From an uncultured Porphyromonadaceae bacterium (lineage in GTDB: Bacteria; Bacteroidota; Bacteroidia; Bacteroidales; Muribaculaceae), in contig CAJMDR010000152.1 of assembly GCA_905212215.1 (NCBI GenBank), forward strand, positions 1 to 5,725: 5,725 nucleotides of DNA. Direction: 5' to 3'. Made by a program: the position numbers and the translations under genes. The first letter of the stretch is position 1. Each line of letters opens with the position of its first letter. Under the pieces are notes generated by a model. It saw nothing but the letters and a program-made list of their open reading frames with translations, was not told where the DNA came from and made no database searches. Below, in pieces: positions 1 to 5,587 of the stretch.

Positions 1-49
1 GAGGTTCTGTCTCGATGCGCCAGTCTGAAAAATCAAATAATAGAACCTC
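1..49. repeat. Inverted repeat in the leader of the secreted-protein gene
   Basis: GAGGTTCT at 1-8 is perfectly complementary to AGAACCTC at 42-49, with 33 nt between. The repeat may continue leftward beyond the window, because the right arm is followed by another C and preceded by T. The right arm ends 23 bp before the ATG at 73. No U-run follows it, so it does not look like a terminator of an upstream gene. It could be an operator or a 5' UTR stem. An 8-bp match over this distance can also arise by chance. Confidence 0.35.
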
Positions 50-72
50 CCTATACACAAACAATTACCGAA

Positions 73-2466
73 ATGCGAAAATTCTTACTCATCGCCGGTC
101 TTGCGGCCACACTATGCGTGAAGGCTGCCGACCCGACGTTCTCGGTGGACTTCACCGCCAGCTCAAGTTTCTCGGAGCAGGATTTCCAGAAATGGACCGT
201 GGTGGATGCCAACGAAGACTCCAAGACATGGGTATTCTCGGCGGACGGTTCCCCTTCCCGAGTCTACTACAATTACCACAACAAGAACATAGGTAATGAC
301 TGGTTCATCTCTCCAGCCATCACCATTCCTGCCGCAGGAACTTATCTTGTGCGCTATAACTGCACAGGTTCTTCCTACGGCGAGGCGATAGAGGTTTACT
401 ATGGCAACGACGCCACCGTAGCCGCCATGACGAAAAAAGGGAGCGAGATAACCGACATCAAGGGCAACCCCACTTCCGGATATTTCGTGGCTGAGTTCAA
501 AGCCGGCGAAAAGGTACCCCTCGGCTTCCACGCCGTTTCTCCCGCCGACCGTTTCCGCCTCTACCTCAACACCGCCTCCGTGCAACCTGTCAGCAATCCC
601 GTCGACCTCGGCGTCGAGAAGATTCTGTCGCCCGTTTCCGGCGAAGACCTCGGACAGGAGACTGTAAAGGTGAAAGTGAAGAACTATATGGACAAACCGG
701 TGAACGGCTTCGACATCTCGTTCAAGATCAATGACGGCACTCCTGTCAAAGAGCACTCCTCGCAGACCATTGGCGCCGGCGAAACCATTGAGTATACCTT
801 CACCGCGACAGCCGACTGCTCCACTCCGCGTGGCAAGTACGACATCACTGTCTTCACTTCCGCTCCCGATGACGTAGCACCGGAGAATGACTCGAAGACT
901 GTGACCGTGAAGCATATCGCCCCTGCGGGAATACCTTACAGCAACGGTTTCGAGCCTGACGACGACTGCTCCAACTTCACATTCCTCAACCTCAACAATG
1001 ACGACGGTGACTGGAGTGTGGGTGTGAATAGTTTCTTTTCCAACTTCTCCCGCACCGGAGAGGGATATCTGGCGTACAACTACAACAAGCAGAACAAAGC
1101 CGACGACTGGGTATTCATAGACCCCATGGAGATAGAAGCCGGCGATTACCTGATGCGTTTCTGGTATTCCGCCACCCCGAACCATACCGAACGGCTGAAA
1201 GTATGCTGGGGTACCGCTCCGACTCCCGAGGCCATGACTAACGAAATATGCAGGATCGACCCCATGACCAATGACGAATACATGGAATCAGTGAGTCTGT
1301 TCAAGATTCCGACCTCGCAGAAGGTGTTCATCGGCTTTTACGCATATAGCGACGCAGACGAGAACTGGCTCATGATCGACGACCTGAGCATTGAAAAAAT
1401 CGACCCGAACAAATTCGACATCGTTGTCAGTGCACTTTCCGAGCCGGGAACCTACATCCGCAAGAACAACCGCCGCGATGTTGTGACCACCGTGCGCAAC
1501 ATAGGCGTCAAAGACGCCACCGTGGCGATAAACCTCTATATTGATGGTTCCCTGAAAGAGAGCCGCCAGGAAACCGTCGGCTTCATGGCTACCAAGGAGA
1601 TTAAGTTCGAAAACGCACTCACCGGACTCCCCCACGGAAAACACACTGTGAAAGTGGAGGCTGTGAACGCCAGCGATCCGGACAACAGCAACAATGTGGC
1701 CGAGAAAGATGTGGTGGTACTGGACCAGCAACCTGTTCTTGTCTATGATTTCGAGAACGAGGAGTTTCCTGCCGACATCGTCTACCGCGTGGAGGACAGC
1801 GCCGCGATACATCCCTCTGCACAGAACATGTACGGCGACAAAGGCATGGCACTGCTCGGTGTCAACGACCATTACCTCTACAACAAGACAGTGCTCGCCC
1901 TGTGCACATGGTTCACCGAGTCGGACAAGAGCGCTGACCGCTGGCTTGTGCTCCCGCAACTGCACATAAACGCCGACAACTGCCATGTGTCATGGGACGC
2001 CAGCGCTTTCAGCACCTCCGCCTATGAGGACTATGAGCTGTGCGTATCCACCGAGGCCGACAAATGGTATGATTACAACGCCATCTACTCCGTGAAAGAC
2101 GAGGACGAGTGGTCCAAGACCCATGGCGTTTCGCTTGGCGCTTACAACGGCAAGGATATTTATATTGCCTTCCACCTCAAGACTAAAGGCGGGAACGCCC
2201 TTATCCTTGACAACATCGGCATCTACGGCGACGCTAAGAAGGCCGGAGTAGAAGGTGTATCTGTTTCCGAGCTTTCGCTGATATGCGAGGGCAACACCCT
2301 GCTCTGCAACACCGAGGCCAGGATTGCTGTCACCGCCATGAACGGTATGCGCGTAGCCGAAGGCAACGGCACCACGCTCGACATCAGCACTCTGCCTGCA
2401 GGAATCTACATCGCCACCGCCACCGTAGCAGGCGACTCCCGCACCATCAAGTTCGTGAAGAAATAA
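73..2466 (+). CDS. Secreted multi-domain choice-of-anchor J / CARDB-like protein with T9SS type A C-terminal sorting domain
   Basis: This is a 797-residue exported protein, probably placed on the cell surface or released; its ligand is unknown. Residues 1-18/19 form a signal peptide: MRK, a hydrophobic core, then cleavage near VKA-A-D. Cys15 is preceded by Leu, so there is no proper lipobox. Three jelly-roll 'choice-of-anchor J' modules follow, at about 23-172, 287-443 and 556-720. Each carries a related core strand: NDWFISPAI (75-83), DDWVFIDPM (344-352), DRWLVLPQL (622-630). Between them lie two CARDB-like beta-sandwich modules at about 177-281 and 448-550. The second contains the typical VRNIG segment, at 474-478. 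The last about 70 residues (727-797) resemble a Por/T9SS type A sorting domain, with LDISTLPAGIYIAT (769-782) and a basic KFVKK end. This implies Sec export, then type IX translocation and CTD cleavage. The ATG at 73 is chosen because the signal peptide starts there; no Shine-Dalgarno is visible, which is normal for Bacteroidetes. No catalytic domain is recognised, so an adhesive or carbohydrate/protein-binding role is inference. Confidence 0.88.
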   Translation: MRKFLLIAGLAATLCVKAADPTFSVDFTASSSFSEQDFQKWTVVDANEDSKTWVFSADGSPSRVYYNYHNKNIGNDWFISPAITIPAAGTYLVRYNCTGSSYGEAIEVYYGNDATVAAMTKKGSEITDIKGNPTSGYFVAEFKAGEKVPLGFHAVSPADRFRLYLNTASVQPVSNPVDLGVEKILSPVSGEDLGQETVKVKVKNYMDKPVNGFDISFKINDGTPVKEHSSQTIGAGETIEYTFTATADCSTPRGKYDITVFTSAPDDVAPENDSKTVTVKHIAPAGIPYSNGFEPDDDCSNFTFLNLNNDDGDWSVGVNSFFSNFSRTGEGYLAYNYNKQNKADDWVFIDPMEIEAGDYLMRFWYSATPNHTERLKVCWGTAPTPEAMTNEICRIDPMTNDEYMESVSLFKIPTSQKVFIGFYAYSDADENWLMIDDLSIEKIDPNKFDIVVSALSEPGTYIRKNNRRDVVTTVRNIGVKDATVAINLYIDGSLKESRQETVGFMATKEIKFENALTGLPHGKHTVKVEAVNASDPDNSNNVAEKDVVVLDQQPVLVYDFENEEFPADIVYRVEDSAAIHPSAQNMYGDKGMALLGVNDHYLYNKTVLALCTWFTESDKSADRWLVLPQLHINADNCHVSWDASAFSTSAYEDYELCVSTEADKWYDYNAIYSVKDEDEWSKTHGVSLGAYNGKDIYIAFHLKTKGGNALILDNIGIYGDAKKAGVEGVSVSELSLICEGNTLLCNTEARIAVTAMNGMRVAEGNGTTLDISTLPAGIYIATATVAGDSRTIKFVKK

Positions 2467-2483
2467 TCCTCTTAAAATCCAAT

Positions 2484-2517
2484 AAAAAGAGGCTGCAGTT
2501 CTGTAGCCTCTTTTTTT
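2484..2517 (+). terminator. Rho-independent terminator, potentially bidirectional
   Basis: A 14-bp stem (2484-2497 with 2502-2515, one G-U pair) closes a GTTC loop. It is built around AGAGGCTGCA and TGTAGCCTCT, and T7 runs from 2511. It lies 17 bp after the stop codon of the secreted-protein gene. The complementary strand also ends in a T-run (A5 at 2484-2488), so it could stop minus-strand read-through from the convergent operon, although that operon ends about 300 bp away. Confidence 0.92.
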
Positions 2518-2589
2518 ACGCACACAGAGGGTAATTTTATTGACCCACACGAGGTATTTAGCCTCATGCAGAGAGAAAATTTAGCCTCA

Positions 2590-2605
2590 CGCAGAGGCGC
2601 GGAGG
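2590..2605 (+). repeat. Two 8-bp tandem units (CGCAGAGG, CGCGGAGG)
   Basis: The innermost unit of the left arm holds CGCAGAGG at 2590-2597 followed directly by CGCGGAGG at 2598-2605. The right arm has three copies of the same unit on the opposite strand, so copy number differs between the arms, as expected from replication slippage. Confidence 0.8.
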
Positions 2606-2714
2606 AATGGAGATTTTTGGGATAAAATACACAAACAATAACTTTCCTCTTCTCTGTAACCTATTAAACCACTCTTCCACTCCCATCTGATATCAAAAGA
2701 AAAAAATCTCTAAT

Positions 2715-2738
2715 CCTCTGCGCCTCTGCGCCTCTGCG
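2715..2738 (-). repeat. Three perfect 8-bp tandem units (CCTCTGCG on +, CGCAGAGG on -)
   Basis: CCTCTGCG occurs three times without interruption at 2715-2722, 2723-2730 and 2731-2738, followed by CGAGGCTAAAAT, which pairs with the left-arm unit. Perfect identity of the copies suggests recent expansion or conversion. Confidence 0.9.
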
Positions 2739-2812
2739 CGAGGCTAAAATCCCCTTTGCATGAGGATAAAAATTCATCTCTGTGTGAGGCCAAAATACAA
2801 CGGCTCAGGCTG

Positions 2813-3481
2813 CTATATTTGGTGGGTAAGGTAGGTAAAAGCAAGGTCGAGGCGTGGCAACGGGTTGGCGTAGTGATTCCCCGCCACCCAGTCGAAATGG
2901 CAAGGCACACCGATTTTCTGAAGATGCTGCAGTATGCGCTGAGTGTCGTCGCCCACAGGACGAAATGCAGCTATGGGTGACAAACTCTCTTTGCGTCCCA
3001 GCAACATATATACCCTTCCCAAGGGCTGCGGAGCAGGCTGACGGTCCACCCAGTCGGCAAAGCCATTGTACCAGAAAGATCCGCTGAGAGTGGCCACCGT
3101 AGGGAAGAAGGGAGACATGAAGCGTTGCCAGAGAGCGAACAGCCCCGACATGCTCACTCCTACGAGCCATCTCTCCGGGCTGCCGACTCCGAGAGTCTTC
3201 TCTGCCGCCGGAACCACGATGTGCTGCAGCTTATCAAGAAAGCCTTTGGCATTACCACGAAAATCGGGAGAACCCGGTGGCTGTCCGGGTGCAGGCCACG
3301 GACTGAGATCGTTATCCCAGTCAATACCGGTAACACACACAATGGAAGTATCATATTTCCGTGCGGCCCACGGTGCCCACTCCCCCAACATCTCGAAGGG
3401 ATAGAGAATATACGCCACCCTATCCGGGTTGCCGTGGATGCAATGCAGAGCGAGACCGCCGGCTTCTATCAATTCAGTCAT
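2813..3481 (-). CDS. Small alpha/beta-hydrolase, putative esterase
   Basis: A 222-residue cytoplasmic protein with no signal peptide, third and last gene of the minus-strand operon. The nucleophile elbow is G-V-S-M-S-G (108-113) with Ser110 as likely nucleophile, followed by LFALW as in GYSLAGLFALW-type esterases. His203 in GNHY is the likely catalytic histidine. The acid is uncertain: Glu165 in LGRKES, or Asp178/Asp179. The segment DNDLSPWPAP (56-65) and the LGRKE...VGDDTQRI region (161-183) resemble a family of small bacterial hydrolases usually labelled only 'alpha/beta hydrolase' or 'esterase'. The length suggests it is complete. The ATG at 3481 lies 8 bp after the GNAT stop, with a weak TTGGAA upstream. 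Family knowledge supports hydrolysis of an ester or thioester; the substrate is unknown. Next to an adenylation enzyme it could release a thioester-bound product, which is inference. Confidence 0.85.
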   Translation of the reverse strand: MTELIEAGGLALHCIHGNPDRVAYILYPFEMLGEWAPWAARKYDTSIVCVTGIDWDNDLSPWPAPGQPPGSPDFRGNAKGFLDKLQHIVVPAAEKTLGVGSPERWLVGVSMSGLFALWQRFMSPFFPTVATLSGSFWYNGFADWVDRQPAPQPLGRVYMLLGRKESLSPIAAFRPVGDDTQRILQHLQKIGVPCHFDWVAGNHYANPLPRLDLAFTYLTHQI

Positions 3482-3489
3482 ATTCCAAA

Positions 3490-3945
3490 TTAGTCAAGTT
3501 TAAGAATGTCGGGAAGGGTACGAAAGCCATGGGCAAGGTAAAGGTTGCGGGCCATATCGGTGGTCTCGAGGTAGATTTTGTCGCATCCAAAGGCTTTCGC
3601 CTTTTTCACCAACGTCTCCACGATGTTGCCCGCCACTCCTTTCCGGCGGAAAGCGGGCCGCACATAGATATTCATGAGATAAGCACATCGGCCGGAAGGA
3701 TTGTCGGGCGACGGCAGTTCGGTCTGCAGGCAGATAGCGCCGCAACCGGCTTCCTCGCCGTTATACAGAGCCTCCAAAGCCAGATGTCCGTCCTTCGCTA
3801 TCTCTTCGGCATAATAGCGTTCGTTTGCCTCCATCAGCTCCTGTGTCGGCATCATGCCGAAGACCGTTTCCAACACCTCCTTACGCCACAACAACAGTTT
3901 GGCGAGGTCCGTGACGCGGCGGCAAACTATACTTTTTTCAATCAT
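3490..3945 (-). CDS. GNAT family N-acetyltransferase
   Basis: A 151-residue single-domain GNAT, second gene of the operon. The fold can be followed through the N-terminal strand and helices (about 4-50), the beta-4 strand AYLMNIYVRP (88-97), and the acyl-CoA pyrophosphate loop of motif A, R100-R-K-G-V-A105, fitting Q/R-x-x-G-x-G/A. Helix 3 follows, and then ARNLYLAHGF (132-141), in which Tyr136 is the usual general-acid position. The enzyme should transfer an acyl group, normally acetyl from acetyl-CoA, to an amine; the acceptor cannot be read from the sequence. Its start overlaps the end of the adenylation gene by 8 bp (ATGATTGA), so translation is probably coupled and the two proteins made together. 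The esterase start lies 8 bp downstream. The neighbours suggest an amino acid or aminoacyl thioester as acceptor, which is inference. Confidence 0.9.
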   Translation of the reverse strand: MIEKSIVCRRVTDLAKLLLWRKEVLETVFGMMPTQELMEANERYYAEEIAKDGHLALEALYNGEEAGCGAICLQTELPSPDNPSGRCAYLMNIYVRPAFRRKGVAGNIVETLVKKAKAFGCDKIYLETTDMARNLYLAHGFRTLPDILKLD

Positions 3946-5395
3946 CTTTAAGCACTTTTGGCAAAGCGGTATTGTCCACCTTTCCTCGCCGGGTGAGGGG
4001 AATAGATTTCATCGCCACGAAGATTTCAGGCACCATGAAGTCGGAGAGCTTTGAGGCGAGCCATTTCTTCAGTTTCTTCAGCGAGGCGGCACTTCCTTTC
4101 GGCACGAAGTAAGCCACGAGATATGCCAGGCCATGAGGGTCGAGGAAGGAGCGTACCACTCCTCTTTCCACTCCGGGAGCGATGTTGAGCACATTCTCTA
4201 CCTCTGCGGGCTCGACACGTTTTCCGAAAATCATCACCTGGTCGTCGATACGGTGCAGGAAACCGAACTCACCGTCGGGAAGCAGATAGCCAAGATCACC
4301 GCTTCGATACGCCCTACGTCCGTCGGGGAGCGTGGTATAGTTACGGCTCTCCGGAGGATTACCGAGGTATCCTCTGCCCACACCATCACCAAGAATTACC
4401 ATCTCTCCTTTGGAGCCGGGTGCCACAGGATTGAGGTCTTTGTCGAGCAACAACACCTCGACTCCGGCTATGGGATGCCCGATGGGATAGGTGCCGTCGG
4501 CAAGCGGTTCTATGTTGTCAACCCTGGCATAAGTAGCGCAGACACAGGCCTCGCTGGGTCCGTAGGTGTTGTAGATTCTTATGGGTTGATGAGTGGAGGA
4601 GTTGATGAGTGGATGGATGAGGTTGGTGATATATGAGGCACGGAGCACATCGCCGCCGCTAATGAGCAGTCTCAACTTCGAGGGGAGCTTAGGTAGCCTG
4701 TTCATCTCGGCAAGGAGATATGGGAAACCACTGATTTCCGTCACTCCCACACGGTCGCAATATTCCATCAGGCCTTTCACATCGCCTGCAACCACCTTGG
4801 CTGGAGGAATGGCAAGAGCAGCGCCATTGAGCAAAGTAGCAAAGACTTCCTCCACGAAAATATCGAAAGAGCAGACCGACAGTTGCAACATTACATCATC
4901 GGGAGTGGTGCCCATCTCTGTCTTGAAAGCATGAGCGTAGTTCACCACGGAATGGTTTTCAATCATCACTCCTTTCGGCTTGCCGGAAGTACCGGAGGTG
5001 AAGAGGATATAAGCCAAGCCCTGAGGAGTGGATTTATCCTCAGAATATGGCTCTTCGGCAGGTTTCAGGTTATGCATCCATTGGTCGGTTATAATCGCCG
5101 CCACTCCTGCGCTCTGCATGTAATAGTCAATTCTGTCCTGCGGCAACGATGGTTCAGCAGGAACATAGGCATTACCGGAACGTAACACTCCGAGCATGGC
5201 GGCAATCTGGTCGGCGCCATGACTCATCACTATTCCTACTCTTCTGCCGGAGAGGTCGCCCAAAGCTTCGGCTACGTCGGCACTGCGGACATCGAGTTGG
5301 GAATAGGTTACTTTGCGTCTGTCATCAATAATTGCCACGGCATCCGGCTCTATTTCCACCCAATGCCGGAAGCGGGAATAAACGGTGTTTTCCAT
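3938..5395 (-). CDS. Stand-alone amino-acid adenylation enzyme (AMP-binding, DltA/NRPS A-domain-like)
   Basis: A 485-residue ANL-superfamily enzyme that should convert a carboxylic acid, probably an amino acid, and ATP to an acyl-adenylate and then to a thioester. All ten NRPS A-domain core motifs are present: A1 VTYSQL (29-34); A2 LRSGNAYVPAEP (71-82); A3 P-loop FTSGTSGKPKG (132-142); A4 SFDIF (176-180); A5 NTYGPSE (276-282); A6 GEMVILGDGVGRGYLG (330-345); A7 YRSGDL (363-368); A8 HRIDDQV (381-387), where His replaces the usual first Gly; A9 SDFMVP (451-456); A10 RRGKVD (469-474) with catalytic Lys472. Asp178 at the GrsA D235 position suggests an alpha-amino substrate. The protein is one A domain with no carrier, condensation or thioesterase domain, similar to DltA (about 500 aa). 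The ATG at 5395 gives the normal N-terminus. It is first in the operon, and its stop overlaps the GNAT start. Residues 258-272 contain a repeat-encoded insertion. The partner carrier protein is not in the window. Confidence 0.92.
   Translation of the reverse strand: MENTVYSRFRHWVEIEPDAVAIIDDRRKVTYSQLDVRSADVAEALGDLSGRRVGIVMSHGADQIAAMLGVLRSGNAYVPAEPSLPQDRIDYYMQSAGVAAIITDQWMHNLKPAEEPYSEDKSTPQGLAYILFTSGTSGKPKGVMIENHSVVNYAHAFKTEMGTTPDDVMLQLSVCSFDIFVEEVFATLLNGAALAIPPAKVVAGDVKGLMEYCDRVGVTEISGFPYLLAEMNRLPKLPSKLRLLISGGDVLRASYITNLIHPLINSSTHQPIRIYNTYGPSEACVCATYARVDNIEPLADGTYPIGHPIAGVEVLLLDKDLNPVAPGSKGEMVILGDGVGRGYLGNPPESRNYTTLPDGRRAYRSGDLGYLLPDGEFGFLHRIDDQVMIFGKRVEPAEVENVLNIAPGVERGVVRSFLDPHGLAYLVAYFVPKGSAASLKKLKKWLASKLSDFMVPEIFVAMKSIPLTRRGKVDNTALPKVLKDD
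4585..4613 (-). repeat. Tandem repeat inside the adenylation gene encoding a loop insertion
   Basis: The plus-strand 13-mer GTTGATGAGTGGA occurs at 4585-4597 and again, perfectly, at 4601-4613 (16-bp period), followed by the related GGATGAGGTTGG. On the coding strand it gives residues about 258-272, NLIHPLINSSTHQPI, between the ISGGD strand (245-249) and the A5 motif. GrsA- and DltA-type proteins have roughly 9-10 fewer residues there. The reading frame is kept and all later motifs are intact, so the gene is probably functional. Confidence 0.8.
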
Positions 5396-5396
5396 A

Positions 5397-5425
5397 GTGC
5401 GTGTAATTTACTATAAGTAACGCAC
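5397..5425 (-). promoter_or_regulatory. Hairpin directly in front of the adenylation-gene start codon
   Basis: On the coding (minus) strand GTGCGT (5420-5425) pairs with ACGCAC (5397-5402). Inside it TACT-TAT-AGTA forms a second small stem, with AATTAC left as a bulge. The 3' arm ends one base before the ATG, so the structure could act as an operator or limit ribosome access. A weak Bacteroidetes-type promoter (TTTG at 5428-5431, TAAATTAC at 5403-5410 on the minus strand, 17-nt spacer) overlaps it, but it would place the transcript start almost on the ATG. Confidence 0.4.
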
Positions 5426-5506
5426 GGCAAAGCGGGAGGGTTTGAGGGAATTGGGAATGCATAATCTGCATAATGGAGAATTGAACGCTATTGAGGCATC
5501 ATAGTT

Positions 5507-5551
5507 ATCCGATAGGTCCGAAAGGTCTGATAAGTCCAATTATTCCGATTC
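5507..5551 (+). repeat. Array of five degenerate 9-bp repeats, consensus GTCCGATAG
   Basis: Successive 9-mers read ATCCGATAG (5507), GTCCGAAAG (5516), GTCTGATAA (5525), GTCCAATTA (5534) and TTCCGATTC (5543). Phase is kept throughout, and divergence grows towards the right. The array lies about 110-155 bp upstream of the adenylation start codon. Similar GTCCGATAG tandem arrays are, from memory, common between genes of Bacteroidales. No known protein-binding function can be assigned. Confidence 0.7.
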
Positions 5552-5554
5552 ACC

Positions 5555-5587
5555 TTGCACAAAAAGCGGAAAGTGATATTAATTTTT
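5555..5587 (+). promoter_or_regulatory. Weak candidate plus-strand promoter for a gene right of the window
   Basis: TTG at 5555-5557 and TAATTTTT at 5580-5587 approximate the Bacteroidetes -33 TTTG / -7 TAnnTTTG pattern, with a 22-nt spacer and a final T instead of G. The AT-rich sequence up to the window edge would be its leader. The match is imperfect and no downstream gene is visible. Confidence 0.18.

Larger units (their letters stand above)
2519..2800. repeat. Large imperfect inverted repeat filling the convergent intergenic region
   Basis: The left arm (about 2519-2618) and right arm (about 2700-2800) are imperfect reverse complements around an AT-rich spacer of about 80 bp. Each arm carries three degenerate units. 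On the left, in order, these are ACACAGAGGGTAATTTTA (from 2523), TTTAGCCTCATGCAGAG (2558-2574) and TTTAGCCTCACGCAGAGG (2580-2597). The right arm read on the minus strand gives the same three types in the same outside-to-inside order: GGCCTCACACAGAG, ATCCTCATGCAAAGG and TTTAGCCTCGCGCAGAGG. The inner borders also match (GGAGATTTTT at 2609-2618, AAAAAATCTC at 2701-2710). No coding sequence or transposase is present and no clear target-site duplication is seen. Together with the terminator at 2484-2517 it accounts for the gene-free stretch 2467-2812. It may fold in RNA from either strand. It is either an intergenic repeat element or a relic of a small mobile element. Confidence 0.75.

Noticed and set aside
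73..129. Lipoprotein signal at Cys15 of the secreted protein
   Set aside because: The residue before the cysteine is Leu, which does not fit a lipobox, and a normal signal peptidase I site (VKA-AD) follows.
163..1185. Long (340 aa) open frame antisense to the secreted-protein gene
   Set aside because: It is rich in Val/Gly/His with no recognisable motif and lies entirely opposite a well-supported gene. It results from that gene's codon composition.
1288..1986. Second long antisense frame (232 aa) under the secreted-protein gene
   Set aside because: Same low-information Val/His/Gly composition and no independent leader; the sense strand has clear domain structure here.
2590..2738. Possible CRISPR array from the CGCAGAGG repeats
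   Set aside because: The units are 8 bp and contiguous with no unique spacers of 30 bp or so, and no cas genes are present. The same applies to the 9-bp array at 5507-5551.
2785..2807. Weak stem TGAGGCC / GGCTCA as terminator of the minus-strand operon
   Set aside because: The stem needs a bulged base and has no immediate U-run on the minus strand. The surrounding inverted repeat explains part of it better.
4133..4636. Plus-strand frame of 167 aa opposite the adenylation gene
   Set aside because: It runs across the conserved A5-A8 motif region of the true gene and has no family features.
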